The position numbers were made by a program, and so were the translations under genes. 64,000 bases of DNA from DSNY01 sp964539745 (GTDB lineage Bacteria; Pseudomonadota; Gammaproteobacteria; Burkholderiales; Burkholderiaceae_F), in the NCBI GenBank assembly GCA_964539745.1, contig CAZIJU010000008.1:6818-70817 (forward strand), given 5' to 3'. Below are positions 17,414 to 25,356 of the stretch, in pieces. Below the pieces are notes generated by a model, which saw only the letters and a list, made by a program, of their open reading frames with translations, searched no databases and was not told the DNA's origin. How positions within the stretch are numbered: the stretch's first letter is position 1; each line of letters begins with the position of its first letter.

Positions 17414-17703
17414 GGTGCCTCCTTCCTTCGTCTTCGTATGCGCGCCGATGCCGTGCCGCCCGTGCGCCGCAGCGTTGCTGCCAGCCGCATGCCCGGTGCC
17501 CCGAGCGGCGCAGCGCGCAGTCGCAAACCCGGCCCGGACGCGGCCACGCCGCCCAACCGAGCCGAATAACCCTGAGCGCGGATTGGACGCTGTTCTGCGC
17601 AGCATGCACCATTGCCGCTTTGGCATGGATGCGGCCTGCCCGGATGGGTGGGTTTGAACAGCCCACACAGGTAGGCGTTCGATCCCGTGGCGTTAGGGTC
17701 GGC
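17414..17703. other. Divergent promoter region between sat and the TSUP exporter
   Basis: A 290-bp gap that separates the leftward sat-apr run from the rightward exporter run, so it must hold the promoters of both. I could not identify a convincing sigma-70 pair by eye. No RNA gene or long palindrome is visible. The exact right edge depends on the exporter start. Confidence 0.5.
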
Positions 17704-18780
17704 ATGGCGCGTCGTCGGCCGTGGCACTATCGCCGCGCGCCTGCTGGGCGGTGTTCGACGAGGCGGAGCGGGCGGGAAATCACACTCGGATCGATCGACT
17801 TGAGACTGGCGCCATCACGTACCGCGGTCGCGGCACTGTTCTTGCTGGGCTGCGTTTGGCCGGCCGCCGAATCGACGGCGCTGGCGGCCCAGGCGCCCGC
17901 GCTGCCGGTGGCGGCAGCGGCGGCGTCCGCATCCGCGGCCTGGTGGATCTGGCCGCTGGCGCTTTTCGTCGTCTGCTTCTTTCTCGGCATGGTCGCGGTG
18001 CCGGCCGGCGTGGGCGGTGGGGTCCTGTTCGTCCCGCTGGTCAGCGGTTTCTTTCCGTTTCACCTGGACTACGTGCGCGGCGCCGGGCTGCTGGTGGCGT
18101 TGTCGAGCGCGCTGGCAGCGGGACCGTCGCTGCTGCGCACCGGGCTGGCGAACATGCGCGTGTCGATTCCGCTCGCGTTGATCGCATCGATCAGTTCGAT
18201 GTTCGGTGCGCTGCTCGGACTGGCGCTGCCCGCGTCGGTCGTGCGCATCGCGCTCGGCGTGGCGATCCTCGGCATCGTCGCGGTGATGCTGATGGCGCGC
18301 AAATCCGAACTGCCGGACGTTGCGGCAAGCGATCGCCTGGCGCAACTGCTTGGCATGAACGGCGTTTTCGTCGATGGCGCCACGGGCCAGCAGGTGCAGT
18401 GGCGCACCCATCGCACGCCGCACGGACTCGCGCTGTTCTTCTTCATCGGCATACTGGCCGGCATGTTCGGGCTGGGCGCCGGCTGGGCCAACGTGCCGGC
18501 GCTGAACCTCGTGATGGGGACGCCGTTGAAGGTCGCCGCGGGTTCGTCCAGTTTCATCCTCTCGCTGGTCGATTCGTCGGCCGCGTGGATCTACCTGAAC
18601 AACGGCGCCGTGCTGCCGGTGATCGCCGCGCCGTCGGTGGTCGGCATGATGCTGGGGGCGAAGATCGGTGCGCGGCTGCTGTCCGTGCTGAAAGCGTCGC
18701 TGATCCGCAAGCTCGTCATCGCCATGTTGCTGTTCGCCGGCGGCCGCGCGCTGCTGGTCGGGCTGGGCATCGGAGGTTAG
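17704..18780 (+). CDS. TSUP (TauE/SafE) family transporter, candidate sulfite/sulfoacid exporter
   Basis: Membrane protein of up to 358 aa with about eight hydrophobic segments. The glycine-rich motif PAGVGGGVLFVPL (first repeat) and the paired motif FGLGAGWANVPALNL (second repeat) are the two halves typical of the TauE/SafE/TSUP family, whose members export sulfite, sulfoacetate or other organosulfonates. An N-terminal cleavable signal-like segment precedes the first repeat. Location beside sat-apr favours a sulfite or sulfate function. The start is uncertain: ATG 17704 has only a weak RBS, and a TTG at 17800 that begins right at the hydrophobic leader is an alternative. Confidence 0.75.
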   Translation: MARRRPWHYRRAPAGRCSTRRSGREITLGSIDLRLAPSRTAVAALFLLGCVWPAAESTALAAQAPALPVAAAAASASAAWWIWPLALFVVCFFLGMVAVPAGVGGGVLFVPLVSGFFPFHLDYVRGAGLLVALSSALAAGPSLLRTGLANMRVSIPLALIASISSMFGALLGLALPASVVRIALGVAILGIVAVMLMARKSELPDVAASDRLAQLLGMNGVFVDGATGQQVQWRTHRTPHGLALFFFIGILAGMFGLGAGWANVPALNLVMGTPLKVAAGSSSFILSLVDSSAAWIYLNNGAVLPVIAAPSVVGMMLGAKIGARLLSVLKASLIRKLVIAMLLFAGGRALLVGLGIGG

Positions 18781-18781
18781 G

Positions 18782-19216
18782 ATGAGCGCGGAAAGGTCAC
18801 CGTCGACGCCGCCGCCGCAGATTGCGCCGGAGCAGATCCGCTACGCCGAGTGGTTGCGCTGGAGCGGCTGGTTCGGTCTGGCGCTGCTGATCGTCGCCTC
18901 GCTGCTGTACGTCGCGGGCATCCTGCCCCCGCACGTACCGGTCGGCGAGTTGCCGCACGTCTGGCGGATGCCGTCGCGCGATCTGGCAGCAACGATCGGG
19001 GGCCACGGCCAGTGGGAATGGGTCGTGCTGCTGCACAAGGGCGACATGCTCGCCTTGCTCGGAATCGCGGTGCTGTCGGGCTGTTCGGCGTTGCCGCTGC
19101 TCGCGGTGACCGGCATCTATCTACGGCGCGGCGATCGCCTGTTCGCCGCGCTTTGCCTGCTGCAGGTCGCCGTGCTCGTGCTGGCGGCGTCGGGCGTCGT
19201 ATCGGTCGGGCATTGA
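18782..19216 (+). CDS. DUF1634 membrane protein, partner of the TSUP transporter
   Basis: Protein of 144 aa with three membrane segments (near residues 28-48, 84-110 and 118-140), matching DUF1634. DUF1634 genes are regularly found directly beside TSUP transporter genes, as here, with one base between the stop and this ATG. It is probably an accessory subunit of the exporter. A hydrophilic N-terminal tail of 20 residues faces the cytoplasm or is disordered. Confidence 0.8.
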   Translation: MSAERSPSTPPPQIAPEQIRYAEWLRWSGWFGLALLIVASLLYVAGILPPHVPVGELPHVWRMPSRDLAATIGGHGQWEWVVLLHKGDMLALLGIAVLSGCSALPLLAVTGIYLRRGDRLFAALCLLQVAVLVLAASGVVSVGH

Positions 19217-19288
19217 GCGATGAACGCGGCCGACCGCATCATGACGGCGGCGTGAAGCGCACCGGCGCACGGACGCGAGGCAAGCGCG

Positions 19289-20755
19289 ATGTCGCAATGG
19301 CTGAACCTGGCACGGGCCGCGCAGCTGGCCGGCGTGCCGCGTGGAACGTTGCAGCGGATGATCGGCGCCGGCGAACTGGCGTCGGCCGACGGCCTGATCG
19401 AGGTGGCGGAGCTGCTGCGCGCGTTTCCGCAGCTGAAGCTGGAAGACGCGGGACTGTTCGAGAAAGTCACGCGCATCCGTGACGAGGCTTTCGGCCGGCG
19501 CGTCCGCGAACGGATGCTGCCTTCGCAGGAGGTGCTGGCACAGCGCCTGTTCGCGCAGGGGCAGGAGCTCGCGGACCTGCGCCGGCTCGTCCAGGCCTAT
19601 CACGCGCTCGTCGTCGACGCGCGGGCGCGCCTGGACGCACTGGCCGGCGGCGACTCGCGGCTGGCCGATTTGAAGGACATGCTGGACCAGGGGCTGAAGC
19701 GCGCGTTGGGCGCGGCGCCCGCGGACCGGCTCGATGCGATGGTGAACGTGATGCAGGTCATTTCGGCGCAGGTCACCGTGCTGCCCAGCGGGCGGCAGTT
19801 TCTCGTCGAAGGCAGCGACTCGATCCTGCAGGCGGGCCTGAAAGCGGGCCTGCGATTTGCCTACGGTTGCGGCACCGGCACCTGCGGGCTGTGCAAGGCG
19901 CGCGTGGTCGGCGGCGCCACGCGCCAGATCCAGCACGCCGACTACCCGTTGTCGGAGGCGGAAAAGGCGCAAGGCTACGTGCTGCTGTGCGCGCACACCG
20001 CGGTGACCGATGTCACCGTCGAGACGCTGGAAGCGCGCGGCCCCGCCGACATCCCGGTGCAGGACATCGTCGCCACCGTGCGCGCGGTCGAGGCGCTGGC
20101 TCCCGACACGCGGCTATTGCACCTGCAAACGCCGCGTTCGAACCGGCTTCGCTTCCTCGCCGGACAGTCGGTGACGCTCGGCATCGCCGACGGCGGGCAG
20201 GATGCGACGCTGACGGCGCCGTTGGCGAGCTGCCCGTGCGATGAGCGGAATCTGCACTTTCACGTCGCGCGCGAGGATCGCTCGCCGCTGGCGCAGCGGC
20301 TGTTCGCCGATCGCCTGCGCCCCGGCACGCCCGTGAACGTACGCGGCCCGACCGGAGACTTCGTACTGGACGCCGAGAGCAGCCGCCCCCTCGTCCTGGT
20401 CGCGTGCGACACGGGATTTGCGCCGATCAAGAGCCTGCTGGAAAACGCGATGGCCGGCGAGCTGGTCGAGACGTTCGATCTGTACTGGCTCGCCACGCGC
20501 AGCGACGGACACTATCTGGCGAACCAGTGCCGGGCGTGGGCGGCGGCGTTCGACAATTTCACGCACCGTCTGCTGAACGGTGCCACGCCCGGCGACGGCG
20601 CCTGGCCGGTGGTCGAAGCGGTGGTCGCGTCACGCCGCGAACTGGCGCAGTGCGACGTGTTCGTCGCCGGTCCGCAAGACTTCGTTCTGCCCGTCGTGCA
20701 GGGGCTCGCCGGTGCCGGTGCGCTGGCCGGCCGCACGCGAAGCCTGATCGTTTAG
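19289..20755 (+). CDS. Fusion: HTH-like domain, 2Fe-2S ferredoxin and flavin/NAD(P)H reductase
   Basis: Protein of 488 aa with three parts. Residues 1-45 look like a MerR/excisionase-type helix-turn-helix (NLARAAQLAGVPRGTLQRMI) and lead into a helical, probably coiled-coil segment up to about 155. Residues 160-245 are a plant-type 2Fe-2S ferredoxin domain with C194, C199, C202 and C234. Residues 255-488 are a ferredoxin-NADP-reductase-like FAD/NAD module (RFLAGQSVTLGIAD, RPLVLVACDTGFAPIKSL, CDVFVAGP), close to the CDP-6-deoxyglucoseen reductase or phenol hydroxylase reductase type. A DNA-binding-like head on a redox enzyme is unusual; it may be a redox-responsive regulator or simply a dimerisation module. 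It sits 20 nt upstream of the CMD/Rieske gene and probably supplies it with electrons. Confidence 0.75.
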   Translation: MSQWLNLARAAQLAGVPRGTLQRMIGAGELASADGLIEVAELLRAFPQLKLEDAGLFEKVTRIRDEAFGRRVRERMLPSQEVLAQRLFAQGQELADLRRLVQAYHALVVDARARLDALAGGDSRLADLKDMLDQGLKRALGAAPADRLDAMVNVMQVISAQVTVLPSGRQFLVEGSDSILQAGLKAGLRFAYGCGTGTCGLCKARVVGGATRQIQHADYPLSEAEKAQGYVLLCAHTAVTDVTVETLEARGPADIPVQDIVATVRAVEALAPDTRLLHLQTPRSNRLRFLAGQSVTLGIADGGQDATLTAPLASCPCDERNLHFHVAREDRSPLAQRLFADRLRPGTPVNVRGPTGDFVLDAESSRPLVLVACDTGFAPIKSLLENAMAGELVETFDLYWLATRSDGHYLANQCRAWAAAFDNFTHRLLNGATPGDGAWPVVEAVVASRRELAQCDVFVAGPQDFVLPVVQGLAGAGALAGRTRSLIV

Positions 20756-20775
20756 ACCGTAACCCGCAGCCGAAT

Positions 20776-21402
20776 ATGAGCGACGCACTGACCTTCCTCG
20801 TCAAGGCCCGCCCCGAAGCGATGGGGCACTACCTGAAGTTCCTGAAAGAGGCCGGCCGCAACCTCGACCCGAAGACGCGCAACCTGATCTCGGTGATCAC
20901 CAAGGTCCATTCGCAGACCGAGCGCGGCCTGCGCCAGTACCTGTTGCGCGCGCTGCGCGAAGGCTGCACGCCGGCCGAAGTGCTCGACGCGCTGCTGATG
21001 GCGTTTCCGGCGCTCGGGCTGGCGAAGATCGTCTGGGCGGTCGACGTCATCCTCGCGATGGACCTGCCCGAGTTCCAGGCCGGCGCGCTGGGTCAGCCGG
21101 CCGTCTGGCACGACGTGATGGCCGCCGACGAACTCGACGTCGGCGCTGCACGCCGCGTCGACTGCGACGGGCGAGGACTGTTCGTCTATCGCGCCGCCGA
21201 CGAATACCGCGTCTACGACAGCCGCTGCCCGCACCAGACGACCAACATTCCGCACCTGGCCTTGCAGGGCACGCGGCTGACCTGTCCGAAGCACGAATGG
21301 GCGTTCGACATCACCACCGGCGAGTGCATCGCCAAGGGTTCGACGCCCCTGAAGCGCTGGCAGTCGAAGGTCGAGTGCGGCCGGCTGCTCGCGTACTGGT
21401 AG
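20776..21402 (+). CDS. Fusion: carboxymuconolactone-decarboxylase-like helical domain and Rieske 2Fe-2S domain
   Basis: Protein of 208 aa. The first ~105 residues are a helical AhpD/CMD-like domain (LDPKTRNLISVITKVHS ... REGCTPAEVLDALLMAFPALG). The CxxC pair used by AhpD for peroxidase chemistry is missing. Residues 110-208 form a Rieske domain of the NirD or small ferredoxin type with the ligand set CPHQTT...LTCPKHEWAFD. This combination is not a standard enzyme that I recognise. The gene lies between the HTH/ferredoxin-reductase fusion and cysG (2 nt), suggesting a three-gene unit. A Rieske protein plus a reductase looks like an oxygenase or electron-delivery system; the catalytic partner is not in this stretch. 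Confidence 0.75.
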   Translation: MSDALTFLVKARPEAMGHYLKFLKEAGRNLDPKTRNLISVITKVHSQTERGLRQYLLRALREGCTPAEVLDALLMAFPALGLAKIVWAVDVILAMDLPEFQAGALGQPAVWHDVMAADELDVGAARRVDCDGRGLFVYRAADEYRVYDSRCPHQTTNIPHLALQGTRLTCPKHEWAFDITTGECIAKGSTPLKRWQSKVECGRLLAYW

Positions 21403-21404
21403 CG

Positions 21405-22829
21405 ATGGATCATCTGCCGATCTTCCTGAAGCTCGCGGGCGAACGCTGCGCGGTGATCGGCGGCGGCGAGGTGGCCGCGCGCAAGGTGGGGCTGCTGCTC
21501 GATGCCGGCGCGCGCGTGACGGTGACGGCGCCCGTGCTGTGCGAAGCACTCGCCGAACTCGAGCGCGAAGGGCGCATCGAGCACCGGGCGGCGGCGTTCG
21601 ATCGCGAGGCGCTCGCGGGCGTGGTCCTGGTGATCGCGGCCACCGACGACCGCGCGGTCAATGCCGAGGTCTCGCGGCTGGCGCGCGCGCAGGGCACTCC
21701 GGTGAACGTCGTCGACGACCCCGAGTTGTGTTCGTTCATCCTGCCTGCGATCGTCGATCGTTCGCCGGTCGTGATCGCGGTGTCCACCGGCGGCGCGTCG
21801 CCGGTGCTCGCGCGCCTGATCCGTGCGCGCCTGGAGAGCCTGATTCCGGCCGCGTACGGCGAGCTTGCGCGTCTGGCGCGGCGCTTCCGCGAGCGCGTCC
21901 AGCGCGCGCTGCCCGCGCCCGCGCGCCGGCCGTTCTGGGAGCGCGTTCTGCACGGCCCGATCGCGGGTCTCGTCTTTTCGGGACGGGTGCGGCTAGCCGA
22001 GGAAGCGCTGGCGCGCGAGCTCGAGGACGCTGCGCAGCGCACACCTGAAGGGGAGGTGTACCTCGTCGGCGCCGGACCGGGCGACCCGGACCTGCTGACC
22101 TTCGCCGCGCTGCGCCTGATGCAACAGGCTGACGTCGTGCTGTACGACAACCTCGTGTCGCCGGCGATCGTCGATCTCGCGCGGCGCGACGCGCGTCGCA
22201 TCTACGTCGGCAAGCGGCGCGCGAACCACACGATGCGGCAGGAGCAGATCAACGCGCTGATGATCGAGCTGGCCAAACAGGGGCAGCGCGTGCTGCGCCT
22301 GAAGGGAGGCGATCCGTACGTGTTCGGCCGCGGCGGCGAGGAGATCGAGTCGCTCGCCGCCGCCGGCGTGCGCTTTCAGGTCGTCCCGGGAATCACGGCC
22401 GCGTGCGGGGTGGCGGCCTACGCGGGCATCCCGCTGACGCATCGCGACTACGCGCATTCGTGCGTTCTCGTGACCGGACATCTGAAGGACGGCACGATGG
22501 ATCTCGACTGGCACGGGCTGGCGCGTCCGAAGCAGACCGTCGTGATCTACATGGGACTGCTGGGCCTGCCCGCGCTGTGCGAACAACTGATCGCGCACGG
22601 CATGCCCGCCGACATGCCTGCCGCGGTCGTTCAGCAGGCCACGCTGCCTGAGCAGCGCGTGGTCGTCGCGCCGCTGGCGGAACTCGCGCGACGCGTCGAG
22701 GAGGCGGGACTGCATCCGCCCACACTGGTGATCGTCGGCGACGTCGTCAGGCTGCGCGACAAGCTCGCGTGGTTCGAAAGCGCGGAGCAGCGCGGCAGCG
22801 CGGTGCCGGCGCTCGACGCGCGCGAGTAG
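21405..22829 (+). CDS. cysG: CysG, sirohaem synthase
   Basis: Trifunctional sirohaem synthase, 474 aa. Residues 1-~150 are the precorrin-2 dehydrogenase/ferrochelatase part (AVIGGGEVAARKVGLLLDAG, VVDDPELCSFILPA). From about residue 217 onward is the uroporphyrinogen-III methyltransferase part (VYLVGAGPGDPDLLTFAAL, LKGGDPYVFGRGGEE, VVPGITAACGVAAYAGIPLT). Sirohaem is needed by sulfite and nitrite reductases, including reverse DsrAB. Its position in a sulfur cluster implies that a sirohaem enzyme such as DsrAB is encoded elsewhere. It starts 2 nt after the CMD/Rieske stop and is thus in the same unit. Confidence 0.92.
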   Translation: MDHLPIFLKLAGERCAVIGGGEVAARKVGLLLDAGARVTVTAPVLCEALAELEREGRIEHRAAAFDREALAGVVLVIAATDDRAVNAEVSRLARAQGTPVNVVDDPELCSFILPAIVDRSPVVIAVSTGGASPVLARLIRARLESLIPAAYGELARLARRFRERVQRALPAPARRPFWERVLHGPIAGLVFSGRVRLAEEALARELEDAAQRTPEGEVYLVGAGPGDPDLLTFAALRLMQQADVVLYDNLVSPAIVDLARRDARRIYVGKRRANHTMRQEQINALMIELAKQGQRVLRLKGGDPYVFGRGGEEIESLAAAGVRFQVVPGITAACGVAAYAGIPLTHRDYAHSCVLVTGHLKDGTMDLDWHGLARPKQTVVIYMGLLGLPALCEQLIAHGMPADMPAAVVQQATLPEQRVVVAPLAELARRVEEAGLHPPTLVIVGDVVRLRDKLAWFESAEQRGSAVPALDARE

Positions 22830-22873
22830 TTCGTGCACGAGCCGTCGGCGCGCGAGCCGCACAACGCGCAAGA

Positions 22874-23929
22874 TCAGTGGGGCGGGCACAGCGCGTCGGC
22901 GGCCTGCGCCAGCGCCGCATCGCCGCCGAGCTGCCACACGCGGCGCAGGCCGCTCGCGCGCTCGAGCCACCGGGTCGCACCTGCGCGCGCGGCGGCGTCG
23001 AGCGCCGCGCGGTCGATTCTCTCCGGCGTCGCGCGGAACGGCTGGGCGAGCTCCGGCGCGAGCTGCCGTCGCATTCCGTCGAAAGTCGCGTACCAGAACA
23101 GCAGCGAGGCGTGCGCGTCGCGCGCCAGCAGCTGCGGCAGCGTGACGAGGCAGTCGGCCAGCAGGTCGCGTACCGCGCGCAGCACGAGCTCGGTCCGTCG
23201 TGCGGCTGCGGCGATCATGCGCTCCCAGTCCGCGCCCAGCAACGCGCCGGCGCGCAGCTCGCCCAGCTCGTGCAGGATCAGCGTTTCGGTCTCGCCGAGC
23301 GCCATTCGCTCGACGCCGGCCGCCGGGTCCGCGCCGGAGTACGCGCGCAGCGCGGCCCCGAACGCGTTGTCGCCGGTGCGCCGGCTGCCGGCTTCGACGC
23401 GCGTCCACAGCCAGCGCCGCAGCGCGTCGAGCCGCACGATCACGGTATGGCCGCGGCTCGCGGCGGGCGGTGCGGCCACGCCGCGCGCCCACTCGCGCCC
23501 GGTGACGATCACGTGCGCGCCGTCGCGCGTCTGTTCGGAAGCGCGTTCGGCGAGAAAGAAAACCGGCGCGCCGAACAGGCCGATACCGGCGCCGTAAACC
23601 CAGCCGTGCGCCGCGAGGTGGCGGTTTGCCGCGTCGTCGTCGAAGGGGTCCACACCGCTGCCCAACGGCAGCGGCGCGAAGGTTGCGCCGGACGCCGGCA
23701 GTTGTTCCCAGCTTTTCTCGCGTCGCGCGATCCACTCCGACAGCCGCGCGCGGTCGGGCGTGGCGCCGAGCGGAAGCTGCTCGGCCCAGCGGAAGTACTC
23801 GCGCATGTCGAGCAAATACGTGCACATCGACTTCTCGCGCGCATGGCGCGCGTCGGCCAGATCGCAATTGCGCTGGACGACGTCGACGACGTGAGCGAGT
23901 TCGGCATGCGGCATCGATACCACGGTCAT
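22874..23929 (-). CDS. 351-aa protein of unknown function next to the S24-like gene
   Basis: Soluble protein of 351 aa, starting MTVVSMPHAELAHVVDVVQ. Mostly helical, with several blocks of order: the early QRNCDLADARHAREKSMCTYLLDMREYFRW, a middle glycine/alanine-rich segment, and a late helical half rich in Leu and Ala (VRDLLADCLVTLPQLL). The early cysteine/histidine-rich stretch with the YLLDMREYF motif looks conserved. I do not recognise a catalytic motif. The start overlaps the stop of the S24-like gene (ATGA), so the two are coupled. Context in a sulfur-oxidation region is the only functional clue. Confidence 0.7.
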   Translation of the reverse strand: MTVVSMPHAELAHVVDVVQRNCDLADARHAREKSMCTYLLDMREYFRWAEQLPLGATPDRARLSEWIARREKSWEQLPASGATFAPLPLGSGVDPFDDDAANRHLAAHGWVYGAGIGLFGAPVFFLAERASEQTRDGAHVIVTGREWARGVAAPPAASRGHTVIVRLDALRRWLWTRVEAGSRRTGDNAFGAALRAYSGADPAAGVERMALGETETLILHELGELRAGALLGADWERMIAAAARRTELVLRAVRDLLADCLVTLPQLLARDAHASLLFWYATFDGMRRQLAPELAQPFRATPERIDRAALDAAARAGATRWLERASGLRRVWQLGGDAALAQAADALCPPH

Positions 23930-24321
23930 TCGACGTAGCGCTTGACGGCGCGCCGCCTGCCGGGGCGGGTCTTTTGCGTGATGACGCCACGCACCGGCTC
24001 GAGGCTCGGCAGCGCGATGTCCGGATAGCGCGGGTTCAGCGCGCGCAGGCGCCAGCCGCCGTCGGCGCGGGCGAGCTGGCGGAAGACCCATTCGTCCTGC
24101 CAGAACGCCAGCACATACGAGCCGTCGGTCGCCAGGCCCTCGGGCTCAATGATCACGATGTCGCCCTCGGCGAATTCCGGCGCCATCGAGTCGCCAAGCA
24201 CCATCAGGGCGAACGATTCAGCGCCGCTGCAAGCATGTTCGGCCGGGCTCGCGGCGCCCTGTGCGCCTGCAGCGGGAACGATGGGGATGCGCGGGCGGGC
24301 GCCGGTGGCCGACTTGGACAT
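23926..24321 (-). CDS. S24/LexA-like domain protein lacking the catalytic lysine
   Basis: Protein of 131 aa with a LexA/signal-peptidase-like S24 fold: the nucleophile motif MVLGDSMAPEFAEGDIVIIEP (S45) and the later LRALNPRYPDI. In active S24 proteases a lysine follows about 35 residues after the serine; here the equivalent position reads WVFRQL with R81, so autocleavage is doubtful. There is no N-terminal HTH, so it is not a phage or SOS repressor itself. It may be a binding or sensing module. It precedes and overlaps the 351-aa gene and is divergent from tusA. Confidence 0.75.
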   Translation of the reverse strand: MSKSATGARPRIPIVPAAGAQGAASPAEHACSGAESFALMVLGDSMAPEFAEGDIVIIEPEGLATDGSYVLAFWQDEWVFRQLARADGGWRLRALNPRYPDIALPSLEPVRGVITQKTRPGRRRAVKRYVE

Positions 24322-24561
24322 GGGGTCCGCGCCGTGTTGCACGCCGGCGCGCAGCGGGCATTGTGCGAGCCGCCCGTAGAAGCATGAATCACCCAAGCGG
24401 GTAGCAGGCGACACGCCTTTGCAGCGATACGCAAGGCTCGTCGGCACCAGGGATTCGTCGCTACACTGCGTGCCGCGACTGAACCAAGCGTGAACCAAGC
24501 GGACTGAACCAGGCTGTTCCGCGCCGCGTGCCGGGACGGCAGAACGAACGGGAGATCCTCG

Positions 24562-24789
24562 ATGAACTACGACAAGGAACTCGACGCGCGCGGGCTCGCC
24601 TGTCCGATGCCGATCGTCAAGACGCGCAAGGCGCTGAACGAACTGGCCACCGGCCAGGTGCTGAAGGTGCTGGCGACCGATGCGGGTTCGGTGGCGGACA
24701 TGAAGGCCTTCTCCGAACAGACCGGCAACGAGCTGCTCGGCTCCGAGCAGAACGGCGGCACGTACGTTTTCTATCTGAAGCGCCGCTGA
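24562..24789 (+). CDS. tusA: TusA, sulfur carrier protein
   Basis: Sulfur carrier of 75 aa with the family motif LACPMPIVKTRKAL, in which the cysteine (C14) carries the persulfide. TusA passes sulfane sulfur between rhodaneses, DsrE-type proteins and the cytoplasmic sulfur-oxidising system. It is followed by the DsrE2-like gene 96 nt downstream, the typical tusA-dsrE2 pairing of sulfur oxidisers. A good RBS (GGGAGATC) precedes the ATG. Confidence 0.9.
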   Translation: MNYDKELDARGLACPMPIVKTRKALNELATGQVLKVLATDAGSVADMKAFSEQTGNELLGSEQNGGTYVFYLKRR

Positions 24790-24885
24790 CGGCGTTGCAC
24801 CGTTCGCGCGGCGCCGCGGTCGCGCACCGCGACGTACCGCGACACGCGGCCGAAGGCCGCGCCAAACACACACAGAGAGGCTGCC

Positions 24886-25356
24886 GTGAGCCAGAAAAAG
24901 ATGGCGTTGATCGCCACCAAGGGGACGTTGGACTGGGCGTACCCGCCGTTCATTCTCGCTTCGACCGCCGCGTCGCTCGGCTACGAGGTGCAGATCTTCT
25001 TCACTTTCTACGGCCTGACGCTGTTGAAGAAGGACCTGTCGGGCCTGAAGATCAGTCCGCTCGCCAACCCGGCGATGCCGATGCCGGTGCCGATGCCCGT
25101 ACTCGTGCAGGCACTGCCGGGCATGGAGTCGATGGCGACGATGATGATGCGCAACAAGATCAAGTCCAAGGGTGTGGCCTCGATCGAAGAACTTCGCAAC
25201 CTGTGCATCGAGTCCGACGTCAAGTTCATCGGCTGCCAGATGACCGTCGACCTGTTCGACTTCACAAAGGACGACTTCATTCCGCAGACGCAGTTCGGCG
25301 GCGCCACGATGTTCCTCGGATTTGCGGGCGACGCCGACATCAGTCTGTTTATCTAG
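24886..25356 (+). CDS. DsrE2-like (DsrE/DsrF/DrsH family) sulfurtransferase
   Basis: Protein of 156 aa of the DsrE/F/DrsH-like group, beginning at a GTG with an AGAGAGG RBS. The conserved cysteine is C117 in the motif KFIGCQMTVDLFDF, with C107 nearby. The segment with repeated Met and Pro (NPAMPMPVPMPV) and the hydrophobic helix before it are characteristic of DsrE2, which in some species is membrane-associated. With TusA it forms a sulfur-relay pair that moves sulfane sulfur into the cytoplasmic oxidation pathway. Confidence 0.88.
   Translation: MSQKKMALIATKGTLDWAYPPFILASTAASLGYEVQIFFTFYGLTLLKKDLSGLKISPLANPAMPMPVPMPVLVQALPGMESMATMMMRNKIKSKGVASIEELRNLCIESDVKFIGCQMTVDLFDFTKDDFIPQTQFGGATMFLGFAGDADISLFI

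Noticed and set aside
23926..24321. LexA or phage repressor
   Set aside because: No N-terminal HTH, no catalytic lysine, no phage genes around.
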